Made by a program: the position numbers and the translations under genes
Assembly: GCF_013874595.1 (NCBI RefSeq)
Contig: NZ_CP059431.1
Coordinates: 1,488,001-1,552,000, forward strand
Reading direction: 5' to 3'
Length of the DNA stretch: 64,000 nucleotides
DNA from: Flavobacterium sp. xlx-214
GTDB lineage: Bacteria; Bacteroidota; Bacteroidia; Flavobacteriales; Flavobacteriaceae
Part shown: positions 55,886 to 64,000 of the stretch, in pieces
Layout: the number at the start of each line of letters is the position of its first letter
How positions within the stretch are numbered: the stretch's first letter is position 1
The notes under the pieces: model-generated
What the model was told of the DNA's origin: nothing
Database searches by the model: none
Seen by the model: the letters and a program-made list of their open reading frames with translations, nothing else

Positions 55886-57049
55886 ATGCTAAGAATGACA
55901 AAACACGAATTAAGGGTGCAAGAGGTAATGCACTTTTTTGACAATAAAGATATTTTGTTAGGTTTTCGTAAAATGCTTGATTGCGTTATAGATACCCAAG
56001 ATATGAGTTTGTATCAAGAAGCCATTGCCTTAACCGATTGGAAAGAGAAAAACCCAACACAAACCGATGCTTTTATTACCAAAGCAAAAGAGTTACTAGT
56101 AAAAGTGGGTAAAGTAGCTGTTGCAGAAAACAACCATACTAGCTTTGTTTTGCAAGCAAAAGATATTACCAAAAGCTACGGATCGCAAAAGTTTTCATTA
56201 GGACCTATTTCACTTACTTTGTCTAAAGGGCAAGTATTTGGTTTGGTAGGCGAAAACGGTAATGGTAAAACTACGTTATTACGCATTTTAGCCAAAGAAA
56301 TTGCGCAAACACAAGGTACACTAGATTATAGTTTTACCAACAAAGTAAACAATACGTATGATTTACGTACCAAACTTATTTACATACCGCAACGTACGGA
56401 TAAATGGTACGGTAGTTTAATGGATAATTTGCGTTTTGTTTTAGCTAATTATGGCGAAAAACCAGAGGAAATTGAAACGCGTGTATTGTTAATGGTAGCA
56501 AGGTTAGGACTTTGGAACTACAAGCATTTAAAGTGGAGCGAATTATCATCAGGTTACAAAATGCGTTTTGAGTTAGCGCGCACATTACTACGTAAGCCTG
56601 AAATTTTATTGTTAGATGAGCCTTTGGCGAATTTAGATGTTTTGGCTCAGCAAATTATTTTAGAAGATTTAAAAGCCATTGCCAATTCTATAAATAATCC
56701 TATTGCGTTGATTTTAAGCTCACAGCAATTGTATGAGGTTGAAAAAATATCAGACAAAGTAATTTTTCTGAAAAACGGTAAATACAATGAAGCTGCCAAT
56801 ACGGTTGATGAAACTGAAGAAAAACCGTTGATTATTGAAATTGATACAGATGCTAATCGCGATGTATTGTTAAACATTCTTTCGCCTTATGCGTTAGATA
56901 AGTTAACGTATAATGGTGGTATTTACACAGCGTATTTTGCTACAAGTACTCGTTTTTCAAGCGTAATTATTGCATTAGGTCAAGCAGAAATCAACCTAAT
57001 TTACATACGCGATATTTCTGCATCAACCCGTAGATTTTTTGTTAACTAA
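55886..57049 (+). CDS. ABC transporter ATP-binding protein
   Basis: This encodes 387 residues. An N-terminal helical extension of about 85 residues (RVQEVMHFFDNKDILLGFRK) is unusual for a plain ABC ATPase. The ABC domain then shows Walker A GLVGENGNGKTTLL (about 118-131), Q-loop IYIPQRTDKW, signature LSSGYKMRFELARTLL (about 217-232), and Walker B ILLLDEPLANLD (about 236-247). The switch position near ILSSQQ has Gln in place of the usual His. A C-terminal domain of about 80 residues ends RRFFVN. The membrane protein gene follows after 11 bases, so the two probably form a transporter or a signalling machine. ATG 55898 is an alternative start. Confidence 0.88.
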   Translation: MLRMTKHELRVQEVMHFFDNKDILLGFRKMLDCVIDTQDMSLYQEAIALTDWKEKNPTQTDAFITKAKELLVKVGKVAVAENNHTSFVLQAKDITKSYGSQKFSLGPISLTLSKGQVFGLVGENGNGKTTLLRILAKEIAQTQGTLDYSFTNKVNNTYDLRTKLIYIPQRTDKWYGSLMDNLRFVLANYGEKPEEIETRVLLMVARLGLWNYKHLKWSELSSGYKMRFELARTLLRKPEILLLDEPLANLDVLAQQIILEDLKAIANSINNPIALILSSQQLYEVEKISDKVIFLKNGKYNEAANTVDETEEKPLIIEIDTDANRDVLLNILSPYALDKLTYNGGIYTAYFATSTRFSSVIIALGQAEINLIYIRDISASTRRFFVN

Positions 57050-57060
57050 AAAACATCCTT

Positions 57061-58986
57061 ATGAGCTTTATAAAAAATGTAAATAAATATCTTATAGAAA
57101 GATATCCAACTATTTGGAACACAAAAATTGTGTGGATGTTAAGCATTAGCTTACTGGTTCATGTTTTGTTTTTCATAATAGGTTATGTATCGCACAGCAA
57201 TCCTTTATCGTTACAAAATAGTCGCGTTTTTGAAGACTATTATTCTAGCGGTATGATTATGGTACACATCATTATATCGTTGTTAATGTTAGTAGGCTGG
57301 ATGGTTTTACTTTTTAAAAACAACGCCTTTAAAAACTTTTACCCAACAAGTAACCTAAAATTGTTTGGGCAGTTTGTAAGTTACATCGTTATTATTTTTG
57401 CTTCTATTACGTTTTATTTTTCGTACATGTTAGGTTTTCAATTGTATATAAAGAATGCCTATCCAGATGATCAATTAATTAAAGATGTTGCTATTATTAA
57501 CAAGGCATATCCGTTTTTGTCGTTAGATTATCAAGAGTATAAGTTAAGTAAGCGTGCGTATCCAAAGCAATTTAAGGAACTATTTTGCGAAACAGATCAT
57601 AACGAAATTGATTACAACAAAAAGTATTTTAAATTAAAAGATGATATTTTTCAGTTCAATACCACTTATTTAGTAAAAATTACGGAACGAGATGAGTATC
57701 GTGAATTTAAATATCCTGCTAAAGAATACAAAAACAGTACGCCTTTGGCATATAAATACATAAATGCAGATACTTGTTATTATTACTTTAAAAAAGAGGT
57801 TGTTGATGTATCGCCATTCGTCAAAACTACGGCGTTAACTTATTACAACTTTTCTAAAGTTTTTTATGAATTAAGTTTTGAGGATATTGCTTATTATGAT
57901 AGATACAATGCATATTCTAGTAATTATCCTTACGCCGCTATTGAGGCAAGTGTGTATGATTATGAAGATGTTTCTAAGAATTATGAGTTTAACAAACAAC
58001 TAGCAGAGATTTTAGATCGTAAAAATCCAGAAGAGTTTAAAAAAATCATGAACGATTTCTTAGAGGTTTCTGAAAAATACAAAATCAAACATAATTTAGA
58101 TACCGATAAGTGGTTTCGAATGGTATATCATCCAGATGGTTTTGAGGTGAAGCGATTCATTAATACAAATGAAACAGGTGATTCTGAGTTGTATCCGCCG
58201 CAACCACCTATTATTGATTCTGTTACTGTTGCTACTGCTACAACCTATGATACCATTGCTGAGCCTGCAGTTAAAGGGCAACCTAATACAGATGATGCTG
58301 CGGCAATAGCGGCTGCTCAAAATGCAGCAGAACAAGTGGCAACCGTAGTGGCAACTAAGTATAAGGAAGATACTAACTACAATTACTACCAAAAAAATTT
58401 AAGCAAAAGCTATTATCAAATCAATAATTTAAAAGATTTATTGAACAGTGTAGAGTTAATGAAAAACAGCAATGTGTTTGATAATGTAATTCATTTTTAT
58501 TTATGGATTGCTTTTGCGTTAGCTACTTTGTTGTTTAGTTTTAGAGTAACTAATTTACGCGCAGTTATTTTTACAGGCGTAACAATTGGTGTTTTAAGCT
58601 TAACTATTGGTTTGTGTGTATTGCTATATACAATGGGTGTTTCTGTAGACGAAGAATATTTTGCAGGCTATTTAGTACTATTTGTTGCAACACTCATATT
58701 ACTGCTGCCAATACTTGCTATTAAAACTTTACCTAAACTATTGGGTGCTATTTTAATGAACATAAGTATCAATGGTTTTGTTTTGTATGTGTTCTTAATT
58801 CTAGGAATCATTAGCATGCACCAAAACGATGCTTGTTATGATATACATTATAATTACAACGCAAATTGCACAACTATTTTAGAGTTCTTAGATTTAAATA
58901 CTAGTTATTTACTTTTTGCTCTTGGTTTATTATTTATGTTGTGCTACACCGTTATTATTAAAAAGTGGCGCGCTCAACCAGAATAA
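57061..58986 (+). CDS. large membrane protein, ABC permease-like
   Basis: This encodes 641 residues. The N-terminal part has three or so TM helices (residues about 25-45, 65-85 and 98-125), followed by a large extracytoplasmic domain of about 340 residues rich in Tyr, Asp and Lys (YFKLKDDIFQFNTTYLVKIT). A low-complexity Ala/Val stretch lies near 400-435, and at least five TM helices close the protein (about 475-635). The arrangement, TMs flanking a big domain, resembles ABC-2 or MacB-like permeases, but no signature is seen. It belongs with the upstream ABC ATPase. Confidence 0.65.
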   Translation: MSFIKNVNKYLIERYPTIWNTKIVWMLSISLLVHVLFFIIGYVSHSNPLSLQNSRVFEDYYSSGMIMVHIIISLLMLVGWMVLLFKNNAFKNFYPTSNLKLFGQFVSYIVIIFASITFYFSYMLGFQLYIKNAYPDDQLIKDVAIINKAYPFLSLDYQEYKLSKRAYPKQFKELFCETDHNEIDYNKKYFKLKDDIFQFNTTYLVKITERDEYREFKYPAKEYKNSTPLAYKYINADTCYYYFKKEVVDVSPFVKTTALTYYNFSKVFYELSFEDIAYYDRYNAYSSNYPYAAIEASVYDYEDVSKNYEFNKQLAEILDRKNPEEFKKIMNDFLEVSEKYKIKHNLDTDKWFRMVYHPDGFEVKRFINTNETGDSELYPPQPPIIDSVTVATATTYDTIAEPAVKGQPNTDDAAAIAAAQNAAEQVATVVATKYKEDTNYNYYQKNLSKSYYQINNLKDLLNSVELMKNSNVFDNVIHFYLWIAFALATLLFSFRVTNLRAVIFTGVTIGVLSLTIGLCVLLYTMGVSVDEEYFAGYLVLFVATLILLLPILAIKTLPKLLGAILMNISINGFVLYVFLILGIISMHQNDACYDIHYNYNANCTTILEFLDLNTSYLLFALGLLFMLCYTVIIKKWRAQPE

Positions 58987-59004
58987 GATTACATCCTTTT
59001 TTAT

Positions 59005-59048
59005 ATAAACACAAAAGCCTTTCTGTTAAGAAAGGCTTTTGTGTTTAT
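59005..59048. terminator. strong bidirectional terminator
   Basis: A perfect 20-bp stem (59005-59024 with 59029-59048, loop GTTA) lies between convergent genes ending at 58986 and 59089. Confidence 0.85.
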
Positions 59049-59088
59049 TAAATTGCTATTAGGTAGTTCAGGAAGAAGGATATTGTAA

Positions 59089-60285
59089 TCATCCTTTTCT
59101 CTTAGCAATTTGTAAAGAAAACCAAACCACAATAAGCAATAATGCAGACATGATTAAATAGCGCCAAGTTAAATCTAACTGGGTGTTTACATGCCCAAAA
59201 TTAGAAATGACATAACTGGTTATTGATGTTATTACATATACCAAACCGCCAAGCAATCCTCCTGCAATTCCTGCGTTATTAGGAAAATACAACATACTAG
59301 TGGTAAAGAAAATGGTATATAAAAAACCAGAGCATATATGTATGGCAAACGCAAAACCGACTAATAAATACAAGTTTTCGTAACCCAAACCAATACCTAA
59401 TAAAATAGCAATCAATACAACTTGTAGTAATGCCGGAAATAGAATGCGCTTCTTAAAGCTATAATGCGCCAGTTTTTTACTTAGAATGCCACCTATCATC
59501 CACGAAAAACCTAAAATAAGTGTGCAATATCCAATAACAACCGAGTTTTGATGAAATGCATTTTCTATAATAAAAGGTCCGGTAATATTAAATACCATTA
59601 CAACAGAGTATGCAATTCCTAATGTAATAATTCCTAAGATAAACATCGTATTGCCAAGCATACTTCGGTAAAGTGCGGTAACTTCTTTTAAATTGAATTT
59701 CTTTTTATTCATCAATGTTTCCCCACTAAAAATCAAATCCAATATCAATAAAATACTTCCATAAATAGCTAAAAAGTAAAAGTTGGCATGCCAAGTAAAT
59801 AGTTTTTCTAAATAGCCACCTAAAAAAGGGGCAATAATAGGTCCGCATGACCAAACTATGGTAAAATAACTCAAGTAGTTTTTTAGTTTTTCACCTTGAT
59901 ACATGTCAACAAAAAAGGCTCTGTTAGCAACTACCATTAATGAAATGGCCACTCCTTGTACCATACGCAATAGCGATATAGCAGTAATAGAACTACTTAA
60001 ACTAATGAAAATACTACAAAGAATTAAAACAACTAAAGCAATTAATTTTGGCTTATACCTACCAATACTATCTAAAATACTGCCTATAAATAGTTGCGAT
60101 ACACCATAACTCAATAAAAAAACAGTTAGTGTAAGCTGTACATCATGCTCAGGTACAGCTAAATCTTTTGCCATAGATGGAAAAGAGGGCAGGTAAATAT
60201 CGGTCATGAAACCAGAAAGGGGTACAGAAGCAAACGCAATAATAGTCGCTATTTTTTTGCGTTTTTCTGATGTATGTTGAAGCAT
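59089..60285 (-). CDS. MFS drug exporter, Bcr/CflA family
   Basis: This encodes 398 residues and 12 TM helices, the usual length. Family landmarks are SGFMTDIYLPSFPSMAKDL (about residues 19-37), QLTLTVFLLSYGVSQLFIGS (about 49-68, with the motif-A loop DSIGRYKPKL after it), and RMVQGVAISLMVVANRAFFV (about 108-127). It should export drugs or sulfonamide- or bicyclomycin-like compounds by proton antiport. It is a single gene with its own promoter box. Confidence 0.9.
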   Translation of the reverse strand: MLQHTSEKRKKIATIIAFASVPLSGFMTDIYLPSFPSMAKDLAVPEHDVQLTLTVFLLSYGVSQLFIGSILDSIGRYKPKLIALVVLILCSIFISLSSSITAISLLRMVQGVAISLMVVANRAFFVDMYQGEKLKNYLSYFTIVWSCGPIIAPFLGGYLEKLFTWHANFYFLAIYGSILLILDLIFSGETLMNKKKFNLKEVTALYRSMLGNTMFILGIITLGIAYSVVMVFNITGPFIIENAFHQNSVVIGYCTLILGFSWMIGGILSKKLAHYSFKKRILFPALLQVVLIAILLGIGLGYENLYLLVGFAFAIHICSGFLYTIFFTTSMLYFPNNAGIAGGLLGGLVYVITSITSYVISNFGHVNTQLDLTWRYLIMSALLLIVVWFSLQIAKRKG

Positions 60286-60312
60286 AAATAAACTTTTTTG
60301 TTGATTGATTTA

Positions 60313-60320
60313 CAAAGGTA
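60313..60320 (-). promoter_or_regulatory. -7 box of the Bcr/CflA gene
   Basis: On the minus strand the sequence is TACCTTTG, a full TAnnTTTG match, 27 bases before the start at 60285. No clear TTG -33 box is seen at 19-base spacing. Confidence 0.55.
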
Positions 60321-60742
60321 GGTTGATTTTGTTGAATATTTTAAAATGAAACGGTCAAAATAAGCTTTTTCAATGCGAATGTTTTAAAGTTTAAATACGG
60401 CCTTCATGTGCCCTTTTTGTAAAATAAAAACCAATAATTGCGAATAGTTTTATATAAAACGATGTTTTATTCTAAATGTGTATTTTTATTGTAGAAAAAG
60501 TATGTATTGTGTTTGTCTTATAAGGCAACCTCTTCTTTTTAACGTATCTAGGAGTGATTTTTAGAGTGACTTATTTTTATTTGTTAATTTAAGAGGATTG
60601 TTTTTGCAATTCCCTTATTGTTTTTTAAATAATTTGAAAATTTTATAAATAATTTAGAAATATGTTGTACATTTAGTGTGTCATGAAAGTGAAATAGGAA
60701 TAGGTTTTCATAAATATGTGTTTTTTAAAGATTAAAAGAGAA

Positions 60743-60774
60743 AAGAGGTTGTTTTTATAACACCCTCTTTTTTT
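60743..60774 (+). terminator. orphan terminator-like hairpin
   Basis: An 11-bp stem with one T-C mismatch (60743-60753 with 60759-60769, loop TTTAT) is followed by a run of T. No gene lies upstream on the plus strand for 1.7 kb, so it may end a small RNA. Confidence 0.6.
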
Positions 60775-60894
60775 ATATGTAAAAATCGTTTTTCTTGTAA
60801 GCATATAATTACAGTACACCTACCAATACTATTGCATGCAAAAGCAAACAGTAGTGATTTTAGAAAAATAACAAATTGTTTACATAACTTTTCT

Positions 60895-60902
60895 TAAATT
60901 TG
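60895..60902 (+). promoter_or_regulatory. -7 box candidate of the metal efflux unit
   Basis: TAAATTTG matches TAnnTTTG, with TTG at 60876-60878 (spacing 16). It ends 4 bases before the ATG at 60907, implying a leaderless or very short leader message, or a later start at ATG 60922. Confidence 0.4.
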
Positions 60903-60906
60903 TTTC

Positions 60907-61221
60907 ATGAGATTTATAACAATGCTTTTAGCGCTTTTTTTTGCATTCCTCGTTACAATGCCTTGTACCGATGGTTCAGACCATGCAAATGAAACGGCAC
61001 ATACACATTGCAAAGCTCATAATCATTCTTCAGATGAACATGTAGATACTTGTTCTCCTTTCTGTAGTTGCGCATGTTGCGGAATACACTTAATGGTTGC
61101 CGATTATTCTATATACCATTTTAAAACAAATGTTAGTCCTACCTACGCAGAAATAGTAACCTACCAACCTCAAAATGAGCTTGGTATTGTGCATGGAATT
61201 TGGCAACCCCCTAAGATTTAA
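60907..61221 (+). CDS. small His/Cys-rich exported protein (DUF6660-like)
   Basis: This encodes 104 residues. A signal-like hydrophobic N-terminus (MRFITMLLALFFAFLVTMPC) is followed by a His- and Cys-rich middle: HANETAHTHCKAHNHSSDEH and CSPFCSCACCGIH. This looks like a metal-binding stretch. It ends GIWQPPKI. It is about 100 bases before a CusA/CzcA-type pump gene and resembles the DUF6660-type proteins found beside such pumps in flavobacteria. It may be a periplasmic metal sensor or chaperone for the pump. The family name is from memory. Confidence 0.7.
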   Translation: MRFITMLLALFFAFLVTMPCTDGSDHANETAHTHCKAHNHSSDEHVDTCSPFCSCACCGIHLMVADYSIYHFKTNVSPTYAEIVTYQPQNELGIVHGIWQPPKI

Positions 61222-61251
61222 TTTTTACCAAGAAATTTTTATAAATACATC

Positions 61252-61280
61252 ATTGGCATAGGATATTTTCTATGTCCAAT
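61252..61280 (+). other. hairpin in the leader of the CusA-like gene
   Basis: ATTGGCATAG pairs with CTATGTCCAAT, leaving one bulged base and an 8-base loop. No T run follows, so it is a weak or conditional structure rather than a normal terminator. Confidence 0.4.
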
Positions 61281-61323
61281 AGTGGTATATGTTCATTTTT
61301 TTTCAGTAAAAATTAAATAATCT

Positions 61324-64000
61324 ATGTTAGATAGTATTATCAAATTTAGCATCAAGAACAAAATTGTCATTGGTATTATGACCTTGATGCTCATTATTTG
61401 GGGTACGTGGAGTGCCACCAAATTACCTATCGATGCCGTTCCCGACATCACCAATAATCAAGTTCAAATCATTACGGTTTGCCCTACTTTGGCAGGACAA
61501 GAGGTTGAGCAATTAGTAACTTTTCCTATAGAACAAAGCATCGCTAATATTCCTGATATTGAAGAAACCAGAAGTATTTCTCGTTTTGGATTATCCGTAA
61601 TTACCGTTGTTTTTAAAGAAAAAGTTGATATTTATTTTGCTCGACAGTTAATTAACGAGCAATTAAAAAAAGCCGAAGAGCAAATACCCAAAGGCGTAGG
61701 AACGCCGGAGCTTGGTCCTGTTAGTACAGGTTTGGGCGAAGTGTATCAATACATTCTCCATCCTAAAAAAGGAAGCGAGAAAAAATATTCAACACAAGAA
61801 TTGCGAACCATGCAAGATTGGATTGTTCGTAGGCAATTGAATGGAACGCCAGGCGTTGCCGAAGTGAATAGTTTTGGAGGCGAAGTAAAACAATATGAGG
61901 TCGCAATAGATCCAAACCGTCTTCGAGCGATGGGTGTTAGTATTTCGGAAATATTTGATTCCCTAGAAAAGAACAATGAAAACACGGGTGGTGCTTATAT
62001 CGACAAAAAGCCAAATGCCTACTTTATTCGTGGAATTGGAATGATAACATCTTTAGACGATGTAAAAAATATCCCCGTGAAAAATGTTTCGGGCAGTGTT
62101 CCTATTTTCATTAAGGATGTTGCGGATGTTCGTTTTGGGCACGCCATTCGATACGGAGCAATGACCTATAACGGCGAAGTGGATGCTGTGGGCGGAATGG
62201 TGATGATGTTGAAAGGAGCCAATTCTAATGAAGTGGTGAATTTAGTGAAAGAGAAGCTGCCTACTATTCAAAAATCGTTGCCAGATGATGTGGTGATAGA
62301 ACCCTTTTTGGACAGAACCAATTTGGTTGACAGAGCCATTGCTACCGTTGAAAAGAACCTTATTGAAGGTGCATTAATCGTTATTTTCGTACTGGTATTG
62401 TTCCTTGGAAACCTACGTGCAGGACTAATTGTCGCGTCAGCCATTCCACTTTCATTATTGTTTGCATTAGGAATGATGCATGTTTTTGGTGTAAGTGCCA
62501 ATTTAATGAGTTTGGGAGCGATTGATTTCGGGCTGATTGTAGATGGCGCCGTTATTATTGTAGAAGCAACGTTACATCATTTAGGACTTCGAAAATCGAA
62601 GCAAAGACTAACGCAATCTGAAATGGATGAAGAAGTTTTTCTTTCTGCATCCAAAATTAGAAATAGCGCCGCTTTTGGTGAAATCATTATCCTTATCGTT
62701 TACATTCCTATTTTAACTTTAGTTGGTGTTGAAGGAAAAATGTTTACACCCATGGCTAAAACCGTAGGTTTTGCCATTCTTGGTGCCTTGATTCTTTCCT
62801 TAACCTATATTCCCATGATGAGTGCTTTGTTTTTATCTAAAAAACCAACGCATAAAGAGAATATTTCGGATAAGATGATGAACAAACTGCAAAAAGTCTA
62901 TCAACCACTTTTAGAAAAAGCTTTGAAAATTAAGTATTGGCTGGTTGGTGGAACGGTTGCCTTGTTTGTTTTTAGTGTTATGATTTTTAACAGAATGGGT
63001 GGCGAATTTATTCCGCAATTGCAAGAAGGCGATTTTGCATTTCATTGTATTTTACCACAAGGAAGTTCTTTAACTCAAAGTATTGAAACATCCATGCAAG
63101 CTTCTCGAATTATCAAACAGTTTGACGAAGTAAAAATGGTGGTTGGTAAAACAGGTTCTGCAGAAGTTCCTACGGATCCAATGCCGCCTGAAGCGTCTGA
63201 TATGATTATTGTTTTAAAGCCAAAAAGCGAGTGGAAAACCGATAAAACGTATGATGAATTAGGTGAAGAAATACTAGAGAAACTAGAAGTTATTCCAGGA
63301 ATTTTCTTTGAGAAAAGTCAACCTATTCAAATGCGATTTAATGAGTTGATGACCGGCGTTCGTCAAGATGTTGCGGTAAAAATCTTTGGTGAAAATTTAG
63401 ATTCCTTAGCTATTTATGCAGATAAAACTGCGAAGGTTATTCAGAAAGTTGAAGGTGCAACGCCACCTCAAGTGGAGCGTGTGAGCGGACTTCCACAAAT
63501 CAACGTAGAATACGATCGTACCCGAATGGCGAATTACGGATTAACGATTGAAGACGTAAACACTGCAGTAAGTACCGCTTTTGCAGGACAAGTGGCAGGA
63601 CAAGTTTTTGAAAATGAAAGACGTTTTGATTTGGTCGTTCGTTTGGATAGCCTTCATAGAAGCAGTATTGATGATGTGAATAATCTGATGATTTCAACTC
63701 CAACGGGAAGTCAAATTCCGTTGTCACAAGTTGCAAATGTTGATTATAAATTAGGTCCATCCCAAATCAGTCGTGAAGAAGGTAAACGAAGAATTGTAGT
63801 TGGTTTCAATGTAAAAGATCGCGATGTTGAAAGCGTGGTGAAAGACATTCAAACCCAGTTAGAAAAGGAAATCAAATTACCTTCTGGATATTATTTCACT
63901 TACGGCGGACAATTTGAAAACCTACAAGCTGCAAGTCAACGATTATTAATCGCCGTTCCGGCCGCATTGTTGTTGATCTTTATGTTGCTGTATTTTACCT
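61324..64000 (+). CDS. heavy-metal RND efflux pump, CusA/CzcA type (3' end beyond window)
   Basis: This is open from ATG 61324 to the window end, 892 visible residues of an expected total of 1030-1450. The N-terminus is the usual one (MLDSIIKFSIKNKIVIGIMT, then WSATKLPIDAVPDITNNQVQ), followed by PIEQSIANIPDIEETRSISR. TM4 shows MSLGAIDFGLIVDGAVIIVE, the HME family motif with acidic residues for the proton relay. FNRMGGEFIPQLQEGDFAFH opens the second half, and GGQFENLQAASQRLLIA lies near the visible end. It should export monovalent (Cu, Ag) or divalent (Co, Zn, Cd) metal ions; the metal cannot be settled here. The preceding His/Cys-rich gene supports metals. Confidence 0.93.
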   Translation, partial: MLDSIIKFSIKNKIVIGIMTLMLIIWGTWSATKLPIDAVPDITNNQVQIITVCPTLAGQEVEQLVTFPIEQSIANIPDIEETRSISRFGLSVITVVFKEKVDIYFARQLINEQLKKAEEQIPKGVGTPELGPVSTGLGEVYQYILHPKKGSEKKYSTQELRTMQDWIVRRQLNGTPGVAEVNSFGGEVKQYEVAIDPNRLRAMGVSISEIFDSLEKNNENTGGAYIDKKPNAYFIRGIGMITSLDDVKNIPVKNVSGSVPIFIKDVADVRFGHAIRYGAMTYNGEVDAVGGMVMMLKGANSNEVVNLVKEKLPTIQKSLPDDVVIEPFLDRTNLVDRAIATVEKNLIEGALIVIFVLVLFLGNLRAGLIVASAIPLSLLFALGMMHVFGVSANLMSLGAIDFGLIVDGAVIIVEATLHHLGLRKSKQRLTQSEMDEEVFLSASKIRNSAAFGEIIILIVYIPILTLVGVEGKMFTPMAKTVGFAILGALILSLTYIPMMSALFLSKKPTHKENISDKMMNKLQKVYQPLLEKALKIKYWLVGGTVALFVFSVMIFNRMGGEFIPQLQEGDFAFHCILPQGSSLTQSIETSMQASRIIKQFDEVKMVVGKTGSAEVPTDPMPPEASDMIIVLKPKSEWKTDKTYDELGEEILEKLEVIPGIFFEKSQPIQMRFNELMTGVRQDVAVKIFGENLDSLAIYADKTAKVIQKVEGATPPQVERVSGLPQINVEYDRTRMANYGLTIEDVNTAVSTAFAGQVAGQVFENERRFDLVVRLDSLHRSSIDDVNNLMISTPTGSQIPLSQVANVDYKLGPSQISREEGKRRIVVGFNVKDRDVESVVKDIQTQLEKEIKLPSGYYFTYGGQFENLQAASQRLLIAVPAALLLIFMLLYFT

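Larger units (their letters stand above)
60321..60906. other. AT-rich intergenic region, no gene seen
   Basis: Almost 590 bases between divergent genes hold no credible ORF. One terminator-like hairpin lies at 60743-60774 with no coding gene upstream on that strand. The rest shows only AT-rich text. Confidence 0.6.

Overview
The window reads as chromosomal DNA of a flavobacterium (Bacteroidota, Flavobacteriaceae or Weeksellaceae-like). The DNA is AT-rich. Several genes are preceded by the Bacteroidota promoter box TAnnTTTG. Many products start with an MKK-type lipoprotein signal ending in a short lipobox with Cys. Three giant surface proteins carry type IX secretion (T9SS) sorting domains, two of type B (CHU_C, gliding-motility-associated) and one of type A. 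I cannot name the species from sequence alone.

Layout. 1-2.7 kb: small envelope proteins and lipoproteins, including one OmpA-type. 2.8-8.5 kb: a tripartite RND multidrug efflux operon (adaptor, pump, outer membrane factor). 8.6-12.2 kb: an accessory pocket with a fibronectin-III-like protein, a 21-bp tandem repeat array, and an OLD-like ATPase-TOPRIM nuclease gene bracketed by a short inverted repeat and GC-rich hairpins. 12.2-16.7 kb: a MarR-controlled export operon (TolC, HlyD adaptor, ABC-2 permease). 16.7-19.8 kb: an MFS exporter and an acyl-CoA carboxylase beta subunit. 20-21.7 kb: a PhoU-like DUF47 protein with a PiT phosphate transporter. 21.8-27.9 kb: a metallo-beta-lactamase-fold hydrolase, lipoproteins, and the housekeeping genes lgt, yidD, cysS and folE.

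28.1-39.2 kb: two tandem giant T9SS type B proteins. Their N-terminal heads differ, but they share a tract of about 4.6 kb that appears identical base for base, including the terminators. 39.3-42.7 kb: fused B12-dependent mutase icmF. 42.8-50.8 kb: a 2669-residue T9SS type A protein with SprB-type repeats and 14 tandem 225-bp repeats. 51.2-59 kb: a TMEM175-like channel, then a four-gene minus-strand operon (small membrane protein, SPFH-SHOCT protein, two paralogous zinc-ribbon membrane proteins) divergent from an ABC ATPase and a large membrane protein. This is the best candidate for an undescribed multi-gene envelope system here. 59-64 kb: a Bcr/CflA-type MFS exporter, then a small His/Cys-rich protein and a CusA/CzcA metal RND pump that runs off the end of the window.

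Overall theme: envelope transport (three drug-type exporters or operons plus metal efflux), surface adhesins subject to recombination, and a small accessory or defence pocket. No rRNA, tRNA, CRISPR array or transposase gene was recognised. Calls come from reading the sequence; no database search was run.
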